Made by a program: the position numbers and the translations under genes. The notes beneath the pieces were generated by a model. That model was not told the origin of the DNA. It worked only from the letters and a program-made list of their open reading frames with translations, and did no database searches. From Enoplolaimus lenunculus (taxonomy: Eukaryota > Nematoda > Enoplea > Enoplida > Thoracostomopsidae): 64,000 nucleotides of DNA. This document shows positions 48,315 to 58,822 of this stretch, one piece after another. The stretch covers positions 209,684-273,683 of the forward strand of contig JASANG010000065.1 of the NCBI GenBank assembly GCA_030248215.1, given 5' to 3'. Every line of letters begins with the position of its first letter. The stretch's first letter is position 1.

Positions 48315-48700
48315 CGCTAATGTTCCGGATTTGGTTTATCAGGTTCGAGTTCCAATTTCTTGCTTGTAAACCGGAACCGGAACCTGTTAAATTAGAACCG
48401 GAAAACCGGAACCGAACGTTGTAGTTTTGTAAATTTTTGCCAACCTCGTTATATAAAATACCAACGCTAGCAGCAACGTCTGTTCATATCACTTGAGTTG
48501 CTGCATGGTTACGGTTTTGTCAGTTTTCGTTTAATATCGATACAACTTTGTTCTTGACACCCTTTTTATAAAATACAAAAGTGATTTTTCTCTGTAAAAT
48601 AGGTGCGCTAAGAGAATTTGTGTAAAATTTCCGGTTCCGGTTTAGCAAATTTCAATTTTGGTTCCGGTCTGTGAGTAAGTTCTGGTAGAATCCGGGATAT
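48315..48700. mobile_element. hAT-like relic, CCGGAACCGG family
   Basis: GGAACCGGAACCTG and TTCCGGTTCCGGTTTAGC in inverted order enclose a TA-rich interior. Confidence 0.5.
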
Positions 48701-48771
48701 ATTCGATTAGCTTCTACAGAATCTTTGGAACGTGCGATGATGAACACAGCGCAGTTGTTGTTTCATGTCAT

Positions 48772-49397
48772 GGCCCATGTAAAAATATCAGGAGCGGAAC
48801 GTTTTTCTGTTGGACAGCAACAGAGCAAGCTTAGGCTTAATACTACTTTTTTGCTAGGCCTAGGCTTAGGTACTGTATTGACCCGAATAAGAGGGGGGAG
48901 GGCTAATAAGAGGGGGTACCCATTTTGAGTTCCGATCAATAAGAATCCGTATCCCTAATAAGAGTCCGTAAGCGGATAGCCCCTAAACCCTAATCAGAGT
49001 CCATAAATGACAATTATCCCAAATTGTAGCGCATAAATGACTCCAGGACCAAATAAAGTTGAGTTCAAAACTTAAAGCGTACTTACGTTTTGAAAATAAT
49101 GTAAAGTATAACCTTGCATTATCGTTCAAGCTTTGGTTGCAAGGCAAAAAACGTTTAATTCAACGGATAGTTGCAATGCCGAATATATCAGTAGCAAAGG
49201 ATGGCGTAGGGCGGGTTATAAATAAATAACAGTCCGTAATCGAATAACAAGGGATACCCTCTGGAGAGGCTAAATAAATATAAGCCCCCTCTCTGATTCG
49301 GGTCACTACGGTAAGAGCTCATTCTTTCGCTTAGGTTTAGGTTTCAGTCTACGAATGTGAATTTACTACTGTTACCGCCCTGTTCTATTCACTGGCC
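48772..49397. mobile_element. T1 MITE split by a pogo-like MITE
   Basis: The T1 halves 48772-48872 and 49312-49397 (GGCCCATGTAAAAATATCAG; CTGTTCTATTCACTGGCC) flank the insertion; together they follow the usual T1 order. Confidence 0.8.
48873..49311. mobile_element. pogo-like MITE nested in T1
   Basis: Inverted ends CTGTATTGACCCGAATAAGA and the complement of TCTGATTCGGGTCACTACGG, with TA at 48871-48872 and 49312-49313. 439 bases, no transposase. Confidence 0.85.
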
Positions 49398-49709
49398 GAT
49401 GTCTTCGAGACATTGAACTTAGCTACAATAGAAACTTATTATTTATATATTTATTGATGAACCCAAATTATGAATAAAAGCTCAAGTAATCGTATATTCT
49501 TTTGAATGCCGCAGCTTCGGCGCCAGCATAAAAGGGCTTCACGTTGCTATGGAAATGTATGGTTTTTTGCAACTTTAACCGCTTGGCCATATATACGTTT
49601 TTGCTTGAGGTTTTGTTGAACCAACAATTGATTTAAAAGCTGTTGTCATAAACATAGCTGTTTATTGTTTACCGACATGGTCGTTCTAATTTGAAGGTAC
49701 ACTTAATTG
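49398..49709. other. Spacer between MITEs, no gene recognised
   Basis: No exon-like or repeated sequence found. Confidence 0.35.
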
Positions 49710-50025
49710 GGCCAATGTTACTTTAAGGGGCGTAACAGTAGATTAAGCGTATTCCTAAGCCTATGCCTACGTCTGGCCAATGTTACTTTAAGGGGCGTAA
49801 CAGTAGATTAAGCGTATTCCTAGGCCTATGCCTATGTCTGGCCAATGTTACTTTAAGGGGCGTAACAGTAGATTAAGCGTATTAAATAAGTATAAGCCTA
49901 AGCGTTTGCAAAAATGAGTTCCTAAGCCTAAGCGTAAGCCTAAGCAAAAAATATAATCTAGAATCTAAACCTACTCTTTTATAGACCCGCCAGAATCCTG
50001 GACGCCCTTTAAAGTAACATGGGCC
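49710..50025. mobile_element. T2 MITE with triplicated left end
   Basis: GGCCAATGTTACTTTAAGGG recurs at 49710, 49775 and 49840 (65-base period) before one right end CCTTTAAAGTAACATGGGCC. Confidence 0.85.
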
Positions 50026-50181
50026 GTTAATTGTATATATAGTTTAAATTCACCGTAGCTGGTCGCACGTAAACACAAGAAATAGTAATTCAAAAGCGTC
50101 AGTTTAAATTTAGCCTTTGTCCGGGGGCGTAGACCAGATCTCAGTTCGTGAGTTGAAATATATTTTCTCGTAAAAAGTTTG

Positions 50182-50430
50182 GGCCAATATAAAGCACAGG
50201 GGCGGAACAGTATTATAAGCATATTCGTAAGCCTAAGCCTTATCTTAAGCCTACGCGTAAGCGTAAGAATGAGCATATTCCTAAACCTAAGCCTTATCCT
50301 AAGCCTACGCGTAAAAATTAGCATATTCCTAAGCCTAAGCCTAAGCCAGGCAAAAAAACTAGTCTAAACCTTCAGCTTACTCTATTCTAGTCCCACAGAA
50401 AACGTTCCACACGTGATCTTTGCATGAGCC
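50182..50430. mobile_element. TTAGGC-bearing MITE, family T1
   Basis: GGCCAATATAAAGCACAGGG to CGTGATCTTTGCATGAGCC; three CCTAAGCCTAAG blocks. Confidence 0.78.
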
Positions 50431-51077
50431 AATGTTTGTCACATCTACACCGCTAGATTCATATCAGTAAATCAATGTTTCGAGTGAAGCGAACGTGAAC
50501 TCAAGCGTAATTTCATTACTTACCTTAAACCTTAGTACAAAAATGTTGTTAGTTTTGATCGCTTTTGTTTGTGATACCTGATATGAGCCAGCCTCAAACC
50601 GCTAGCCTGTACTAAAAATAATCATAAAATGTTTTCTGTTAACATATTTTGAGGGAGGGTAATATAGCTATTGTCTGGCCTAAATTTGAAGTGAATCTAT
50701 CACACCAAATCAGCCTAAGCAGCGGCGGCGAACCTTTGTTTTAAGATAACTACAGTAATGCAGTCTGCAGTCGTAGAAGAAAGGTATATATGTATTTTAA
50801 CGAAAAGTAGCATATTTTATAGATCTCGACGCTCTGAATTCTAGCGGTTTCAATTCTAAGGCTACAGGAGCTCTGGTTCCAAAGTTATGGCCCTTTAAAT
50901 GTTAATTTTTAACGATATAAAATTAGTACAACTGCTGACCAAATTAGTACAACGAAACACTTTTCAATTAATTCCTACAGGGTCCGAAGGATTGCGTGTC
51001 ACAACAATAACAATTAGTGGAAATTTGTTGGCTTACTGTGTCAACTGGCGTTACTTGATAAGTACAGCGCCAGCCGA
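50431..51077. other. Unique sequence of the left arm
   Basis: No exon recognised. An open frame (50899-51105) on the plus strand has an unsupported end inside the hairpin MITE. Confidence 0.35.
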
Positions 51078-51288
51078 CACTGCAAAAAATGGTGGGTCAA
51101 ATTGACTCTCTGCGAAATAGGCTTTTCGGGACTACACAAACTGAGTCAAATTTAACTCCACCAGAGTCAAACGTGCGACTCAGTGAATCGAATTTGACTA
51201 TGGCGGAGTGGAATTTTGACTCAATTTGTGTAGTTTGACTCTGGCGAAGTCGAATTTTGACTAATTTGACTCACCATTTTTTACAGTG
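51078..51288. mobile_element. CACTG-ended hairpin MITE
   Basis: CACTGCAAAAAATGGTGGGT and CACCATTTTTTACAGTG with GACTC/GAGTC stem blocks; mirrored at about 55724-55934. Confidence 0.8.
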
Positions 51289-51870
51289 TATTTGTGTCCG
51301 CGGCAAAAGGGTACACCGCTGAAAAGTAACTTGGGCCGTTATTGCTAGCAATTGCTTATATTAGAAAGCCACATTTAGTTACTACGTGTTATTTCAACAA
51401 TTTTATGACTGCAGTATTATATAGAGCCATTCATGAAAGATTTATTGCTAAATTTATAATAATGTAAACCGAATCGAATCATGAAATAATTGCAATAGGA
51501 TGTATTCAAATACGCCAACTGTACAGAACGCTTCCATCACAACGATGACATGTTATATAATCGCTGGTAAGCAATCATCTGTTTAGGATCTATGGCACAA
51601 GAGCTTGGCAAAGATGTCTGTAAAAAATTTAGTGAGTGACAGTTTTTTTGCCACCTCTACGGCCCAATGTTTCGTGCTAAAGCCATGTAAAGGAACTATA
51701 TTTGTTATCATCCTAAAAATTTCAGGGAGGGATATATCCCCTATATCCCCTCTCTGATATGCGTTCCTATTTGGTAAATTAATGTTTCGATGCATTTCAT
51801 TATTTTGTAGCAGCACAGGCAAAAACTCAGAAGGGTCGTTTTGGTACGTAGGTGCCGTATGGTAAAGATC
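51289..51870. other. Unique sequence with a worn repeat
   Basis: Open on the minus strand (51822-51583, MPVLLQNNEMHRNINLPNRN), mirrored in the right arm. AAATTTCAGGGAGGGATATA looks like the CTACGGGCCCG repeat family, so the frame probably crosses a repeat; function unknown. Confidence 0.25.
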
Positions 51871-52042
51871 ACCACTCAGCTATAGGAGCTTGACGCTCGA
51901 GCCAGAGGGGGCTCTCACGTCTTTGGTGATTTAGTACTATGTATACGTGTTGCAATTGTTAAACACGGTGCGATATACATTACTTAACGTATATACACTG
52001 CGCTGAGTTGCCTATAGGCAACTCAATATGAGAAGGGGTTAA
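51871..52042. mobile_element. piggyBac-like MITE, tRNA end missing (copy 4)
   Basis: From ACCACTCAGCTATAGGAGCT to TATGAGAAGGGG-TTAA. The A-box remains, the B-box end is lost. It carries the 20-base palindrome GAGTTGCCTATAGGCAACTC. Mirrored at 54971-55146. Confidence 0.8.
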
Positions 52043-52382
52043 TCTCTATGTCCCTGTATTTTAACCGAACTTTTATTGGCCTTCTATACACGGGCCACTT
52101 ATTTAATACACTTTCTGCAGCAATCGAATCAAATATGCATAAAATCCAACTAGAATGATTAGCTAAAAGGGTTAGAAAAATGCTTTGTGTATGGCTTTAC
52201 TTTCAGGATACTTTTCGTTTTTCAGTTTGTGTTTGTCCCCAAAAAAGAATAGGATATGTGCTCTTTCATTTCTGAAATTCTAACTGAAAATTGTTCTACA
52301 ATCCGAAACAAAGATTGACATGAAAAGTATATTTTTTGTCGGATACATATCCTGAATCCTGATTTTTTTATATCCAAATATC

Positions 52383-52578
52383 CGTACATAGAACAAGGCC
52401 GTAACAGTAGCAATAAGCATATCCCTAAACCTACCTCTAAAGCCTAGGCCTAAGCGTAACAATGAACTTATACGACAGCCTAAGCCTAAGCCAAAGCAAA
52501 AAAATTAGTCTAACTTTTAACCTTTACTCTATTGTACTCACACTAAAAAACATTCCGCCCCTGATCTTCACATGGGTC
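52383..52578. mobile_element. TTAGGC-bearing MITE, family T1
   Basis: GTACATAGAACAAGGCCGTA to CCGCCCCTGATCTTCACATGG, with CCTAAGCCTAAG blocks. Mirrored near 54425-54640. Confidence 0.7.
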
Positions 52579-52886
52579 AAACCAAAATACCGTATGAAAA
52601 TCGCGTCAGCTCTCGTTACTCAATGTTAAACCGTATTAAGTTTTCGTATTAAGTACTTCCAGCAGCCAATAAACCGCATACCCTCCCTATTCATTGTACC
52701 AAACTCCAATCGGTACTAATTACCTGCATAAAAATGGTTCTTTGGCATAATCTGTCAAGTACCGTGCAGAACCCTTATTGTCTATAAACTGTACCTAAAA
52801 GCCAAATGCTAACAAGGCATATAATCCTCTTCAGGATCTTTAAATTATTGCCTACAGTACTACTGCTATCAGGCTACCAAGGGCAA
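52579..52886. other. Innermost 300 bases of the left arm
   Basis: No exon recognised. The matching right-arm stretch (54172-54430) is heavily altered and pyrimidine-rich between about 54200 and 54285. Confidence 0.5.
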
Positions 52887-53029
52887 CTCAAACATTGAGC
52901 TGGTCACCATGGAACCGAACCGACTAAGGTTTTGTAGGGGTTTAGTCAATAATACCTGCATTGAAATGTTAACATTGTTTACGTTATTTATATTGAACAG
53001 TAAATACAGTTGTAAGTTCTAACAGATTT

Positions 53030-53248
53030 GAGCCAATGTAAAGCACAAGGGCGGAACAGTATTATAAGCATATTACTAAGCGTAAGCGTAAGCCTAAGCC
53101 TAAGCCTAAGCGTAAAGAATGAGCATATTCCTAAACATAAGCCTAAACCTAAGCCGAAGCCAAGCCAAAAAAATTTGTCTAAAGCTTAAGCTTACTCTTT
53201 TCTAGTCCCATAGAGTAACGTTCCGCCCCTGATCTTAACATGGGCCCA
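53030..53248. mobile_element. TTAGGC-bearing MITE, family T1, in the spacer
   Basis: AGCCAATGTAAAGCACAAGG to CCCCTGATCTTAACATGGGCC. Bases 53249-53330 repeat its last 80 bases in tandem. Confidence 0.8.
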
Positions 53249-53331
53249 AAAAAAATTTGTCTAAAGCTTAAGCTTACTTTTTTCTAGTCCCACAGAGTAA
53301 CGTTCCGCCCCTGATCTTAACATGGGTCCAG

Positions 53332-53482
53332 ATTTGTATGTTAACACTGGAGGTTTGTTTAGCTTATTTACACAATGTGACAACATTTTTGACGAATCTA
53401 TGACAACTCGTTGTCCAATAGAATTTCGCTCCCAATGTTCTGTCGCCAAACAACACGTCAAACGCTGCAACTTGGTACCTTA
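53332..53482 (+). CDS. Candidate Cys-rich exon in the palindrome spacer
   Basis: The frame reads LYVNTGGLFSLFTQCDNIFD, then TTRCPIEFRSQCSVAKQHVK and RCNL before a possible donor GTACCT. Four cysteines in 28 residues suggest a secreted domain. It begins right after a T1 end, with an AG at the junction (GGTCCAG). No family recognised and no linked exon found. Confidence 0.3.
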
Positions 53483-53669
53483 AGATTTTGCCGACGCCGT
53501 CAACTTTTGTACGCACACCATATCGTCGACGCTGATCACTTGTCACAAGTCTAAGTCTAAGCCTGCGCACCCTCGTTTAACCAGTTGCCAGGCGATGAAT
53601 TGTTCGTTGACCATGGACGTGTAAATGGTTATTGATATCTTGCGGGGGTTGCGCCTTTAACTCTGAACT

Positions 53670-53835
53670 GAACATATGCTTAGCCAACAGCATATTACTA
53701 AGCCTGAAAATCGAAATCTGAGCGTAAGTATAAGCATATACCTAAGACTAAGCAAAAATGTAGTGTAATGCTCAAACATACACTATCGCGGTTTCGCAGA
53801 AAAACGGTTCACCTCCGATCTATGCATGAGCCGTC
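53670..53835. mobile_element. TTAGGC-bearing MITE, family T1, diverged
   Basis: ACTAAGCCTG, GCATATACCTAAGACTAAGC and CAGAAAAACGGTTCACCTCC then GATCTATGCATGAGCC. Confidence 0.55.
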
Positions 53836-54970
53836 AGCAGTACAATTTTGTCATTCTTTCTAGTGCTAAAGTTCGGCTGGGTATAGAGACATTTTGGATC
53901 AAAAGAGCACGTCTATAGATACAATTTTGTGCAAAACATCGGACCACGTAAAGATCAGAGACGAAACGTTTTTCTGTTTGGTTGCAATAGAGTAAGATAG
54001 ACGTATAACACTAATGTTAACACTTATACAGGCAAAATCTCCACCAATATTAAAACGCGTGCGCATCTGTTACAAAATTGTCAATTAAGATTTCTCGAAT
54101 AACTGTAGCACTTTGTCAACAATTAGCGACACATATTTGAACACATGGCCCACGTAAAGATCAGCCATTTTTTGCCCTTGCTAGCCTGATAGCGGTTATT
54201 ATATTCCAGGTTTGCCTTTTTTGCTTTTCTTCCCCCACCTCCTCAGAGCAACACCCCACTACCTTCCCCCTTCGCCAAAGAACCATTTTTATGCAGGTAT
54301 TACTCGATTGGGTTTGTCTGATAGGACTCATGCGGTTTATTGGCTCTAAGCACTAAACGAAAACTTAATACGTTTAACATTGAGTAACAGAGCTGACGCG
54401 ATTTCATCGGTATTTTGGTTTGACCCATGTGAAGATCAGGTGATACATAGAGTAAAGGTTAAATTAGACTAATTTTTTTTGCCCTCCCCAACAACCCACA
54501 CCAAAAACAACACACAAACAAAAGAGCTTTGGCTTAGGCTTAGGCTGTCGTATAGTTCATTGTTACGCTTAGGCCTAGGCTTTAGAGGTAGGTTTAGGAA
54601 TATGCTTATTGCTACTGTTACGGCCTTGTTCTATGTACGATATTTGGATATAAAAAAATCAGGATTCAGGATATGTATCCGACAAAAAATATACTTTTCA
54701 TGTCAATCTTTGTTTCGTTGTAGACAATTTTCAGTTAGAATTTCAGAAATGAAAGAGCACATATCCTATTCTTTTTTGCAAACACAAACTGAAAAACGAA
54801 AAGTATCCTGAAAGTAAAGCCATACACAAAGCATTTTTCTAACCCTTTTACTAATCATTCTAGTTGGATTTTATGCATATTTGATTCGATTGCTGCAGAA
54901 AGTGTATTAAATAAGTGGCCCGTGTATAGAAGGCCAATAAAAGTTCGGTTAAAATACAGGGACATAGAGA

Positions 54971-55146
54971 TTAACCCCTTCTCATATTGAGTTGCCTATA
55001 GGCAACTCAGCGCAGTGTATATACGTTAAGTAATGTATATCGCACCGTGTTTAACAATTGCAACACGTATACATAGTACTAAATCACCAAAGACGTGAGA
55101 GCCCCCTCTGGCTCGAGCGTCAAGCTCCTATAGCGAGCGGTGATCT
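54971..55146. mobile_element. Mirrored piggyBac-like MITE fragment
   Basis: TTAACCCCTTCTCATATTGA with GAGTTGCCTATAGGCAACTC, counterpart of 51871-52042. AGCTGAGTGG has become AGCGAGCGG. Confidence 0.75.
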
Positions 55147-55723
55147 TTACCATACGGCACCTACGTACCAAAACGACCCTTCTGAGTTTTTGCCTGTGCT
55201 GCTACAAAATAATGAAATGCATCGAAACATTAATTTACCAAATAGGAACGCATATCAGAGAGGGGATATAGGGGATATATCCCTCCCTGAAATTTTTAGG
55301 ATGATAACAAATATAGTTCCTTTACATGGCTTTAGCACGAAACATTGGGCCGTAGAGGTGGCAAAAAAACTGTCACTCACTAAATTTTTTACAGACATCT
55401 TTGCCAAGCTCTTGTGCCATAGATCCTAAACAGATGATTGCTTACCAGCGATTATATAACATGTCATCGTTGTGATGGAAGCGTTCTGTACAGTTGGCGT
55501 ATTTGAATACATCCTATTGCAATTATTTCATGATTCGATTCGGTTTACATTATTATAAATTTAGCAATAAATCTTTCATGAATGGCTCTATATAATACTG
55601 CAGTCATAAAATTGTTGAAATAACACGTAGTAACTAAATGTGGCTTTCTAATATAAGCAATTGCTAGCAATAACGGCCCAAGTTACTTTTCAGCGGTGTA
55701 CCCTTTTGCCGCGGACACAAATA

Positions 55724-55934
55724 CACTGTAAAAAATGGTGAGTCAAATTAGTCAAAATTCGACTTCGCCAGAGTCAAACTACACAAATTGAGTCAAAATT
55801 CCACTCCGCCATAGTCAAATTCGATTCACTGAGTCGCACGTTTGACTCTGGTGGAGTTAAATTTGACTCAGTTTGTGTAGTCCCGAAAAGCCTATTTCGC
55901 AGAGAGTCAATTTGACCCACCATTTTTTGCAGTG
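55724..55934. mobile_element. Mirrored CACTG-ended hairpin MITE
   Basis: Counterpart of 51078-51288, apparently unchanged. Confidence 0.78.
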
Positions 55935-57109
55935 TCGGCTGGCGCTGTACTTATCAAGTAACGCCAGTTGACACAGTAAGCCAACAAATTTCCACTAATT
56001 GTTATTGTTGTGACACGCAATCCTTCGGACCCTGTAGGAATTAATTGAAAAGTGTTTCGTTGTACTAATTTGGTCAGCAGTTGTACTAATTTTATATCGT
56101 TAAAAATTAACATTTAAAGGGCCATAACTTTGGAACCAGAGCTCCTGTAGCCTTAGAATTGAAACCGCTAGAATTCAGAGCGTCGAGATCTATAAAATAT
56201 GCTACTTTTCGTTAAAATACATATATACCTTTCTTCTACGACTGCAGACTGCATTACTGTAGTTATCTTAAAACAAAGGTTCGCCGCCGCGTAGGCTGAT
56301 TTGGTGTGTAGATTCACTTCAAATTTAGGCCAGACAATAGCTATATTACCCTCCCTCAAAATATGTTAACAGAAAACATTTTATGATTATTTTTAGTACA
56401 GGCTAGCGGTTTGAGGCTGGCTCATATCAGGTATCACAAACAAAAGCGATCAAAACAACAACATTTTTGTACTAAGGTTTAAGGTAAGTAATGAAATTAC
56501 GCTTGAGTTCACGTTCGCTTCACTCGAAACATTGATTTACTGATATGAATCTAGCGGGTAGATGGACAAACATTGGCTCATGCAAAATCACTGGACGTTT
56601 TCGTGGGACTAGAATAGAGTAAGCTGAAGGTTTAACTAGTTTTTTGCCGGCTTAGGCTTAGGCTTAGGAATATCTAATTTTTACGCTAGGCTTAGGATAA
56701 GGCTTAGTTTAAATATGCTCATTCTTACGCTTACGCGTAGGCTTAAGATAAGGCTTAGGCTTACGAATATGCTTATAATACTGTTCCGCCCCTGTCTTTA
56801 TATTGCCCAACTTTTTACGAGAAAATATATTTCAACTCACGAACTAGATCTGGTCTACGCCCCCACAAAGGCTAAATTTAAACTACGCTTTTGATTACTA
56901 TTTCTTGTGTTTACGTGCGACCACTACTAATTTAAACTATTATACAATTAACCCCATGTATTTAAAGGGCGTCCAGGTTCGGCGGGTCTATAAAAATAGG
57001 TTTAGATTCTAATTATATTTTTTGCTTAGGCTTACCTTAGGCTTAGGAACTCATTTTTGCAAACGCTTAGGCTTATACTTATTTAATACGCTTAATCTAC
57101 TGTTACGCC

Positions 57110-57260
57110 CCTTAAAGTAACATTGGCCAGACATAGGCATAGGCCTAGGAATACGCTTAATCTACTGTTACGCCCCTTAAAGTAACATTGGCCAACGTAG
57201 CATAGGCTTAGGAATACGCTTAATCTACTGTTACGCCCCTTAAAGTAACATTGGCCCAAT
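57110..57260. repeat. Mirrored 65-base repeats of the T2 left end
   Basis: CCTTAAAGTAACATTGGCC occurs near 57129, 57194 and 57257, counterpart of 49710-49890. Confidence 0.8.
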
Positions 57261-57599
57261 TAAGTGTACCTTCAAATTAGAACGACCATGTCGGTAAACA
57301 ATAAACAGCTATGTTTATGACAACAGCTTTTAAATCAATTGTTGGTTCAACAAAACCTCAAGCAAAAACGTATATATGGCCAAGCGGTTAAAGTTGCAAA
57401 AAACCATACATTTCCATAGCAACGTGAAGCCCTTTATGTGGCGCCAAAGCTGCGCATTCAAAAGAATATACGATTACTTGAGCTTTTATTCTAATTTGGG
57501 TTCATCAATAAATATATAAATAATAAGTTCTTGTAGCTAAGTTCAATGTCTCGGACATCGGCCAGTGAATAGAACAGGGCGGTAACAGTAGTAAATTCA

Positions 57600-57960
57600 C
57601 ATTCGTAAAATCCTAACTAAGCGAAAACTCTACCGTATACCACAGAGAGGGGCTTATTATTACCCTCATCCCTTGTTATTCGATTACGGACTGTTATTTA
57701 TTCCCGCCCTATACTATTCTTTGCTACATATATTCCCATTCTATCCGTTGATTAACTTTTCCTGACCACTTACGATAATCAAGTATCTTTACATTATTCA
57801 CCCTTTATCTTTATCCTGATTTATGCCTACAATTTGGATATTTCATTTACTATCCACTCCCTCGCTCTTAGGATACGGATCTTATGATCGGAACTCAAAA
57901 GGGTACCCCCTCTGCCTCTTTCGGGTCAATACAGTACCTAAGCCTGCCTAGCAAAAATAG
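57600..57960. other. Garbled stretch of the right arm
   Basis: The counterpart of the pogo-like MITE 48873-49311 is reduced to about 330 bases with many substitutions and C/T-rich runs (TTCACCCTTTATCTTTATCC), while sequence on either side aligns much better. Confidence 0.75.
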
Positions 57961-58822
57961 TATTAAGCCTAGCTTGCTCTTCCTCCAACAGAAAACGTTC
58001 CCTCCTATATTTTTACAGGGCCATACATGAAACAACACCCTTTCATCATCGCACGTTCCAAATTCTTAGAAGCTAATCAATATATCCCGATTCTACCAAC
58101 ACCACAGACCAACCAAAATTGAAATTCTAAACCGGAACCGGAAATTTTACACAAATTCTCTTCGCGCACCTATTTTACAAGAAAAATCACTTTATTTTAT
58201 AAAAAGGGTGTCAAGAACAAAGTTTATCGATATTAAACGAAAACAAAACCACCATCAGCACTCAAGTGATATGAACAGACGTTCTCTAGCGTTGGTTTTT
58301 ATATAACGAGGTTGGCAAAAATTTAAAACCCGTTCGGTTCCGGTTTTCCGGTTCTAATTTAACAGGTTCCGGTCCGGTTTACAAGCAAGAAAGGAACTCG
58401 AACATAAACCGAATTACATCCACGATAAAGGATTCCCGGTTATGGTTTACTTATTTATGCTGAAGCGAGGCTTTAGGATTAAGGGCCATTCTTAGGCGCG
58501 TCAGTCCGGGGTCTATAAATGGGTTGGATTCTATACATTTCTGGCTTAGGATTAGGCTTAGGCTTAGGAAAACATTTGCCGCGGCTTATGCTTAGGTTAG
58601 GCGCTATCGCTTGCCCCTTAAATACCAGGATTAAGAAGGCCTATGAAACAAATTTGGTTTTAAACCTTTAATCGTTGATGTTTAGCGGTATTTTAGCAAT
58701 GACTCTAATAAATTAAAACAAGCTCGGGCAATCACATTATATTTAAAGGTATATACAGCAGCATTTAATTGGCATTTTAAATGTGGAAAAATTCGCTTGT
58801 TCAGTTGAGCTTGTCGAACATT

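Larger units (their letters stand above)
42651..52886 (+). repeat. Left arm of a giant inverted repeat
   Basis: Reads as the reverse complement of 54172-64000. Matched points: 43458 with 63193, 45852 with 60795, 47705 with 58942, 51078 with about 55934, 52886 with 54172. The outer end is not seen because the partner runs off the window; 42651 is the partner of base 64000. Confidence 0.95.
52887..54171. other. Spacer of the inverted repeat
   Basis: 1285 bases present once. Holds two T1 MITE copies, a tandem copy of a T1 end, and a candidate Cys-rich exon. Confidence 0.8.
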
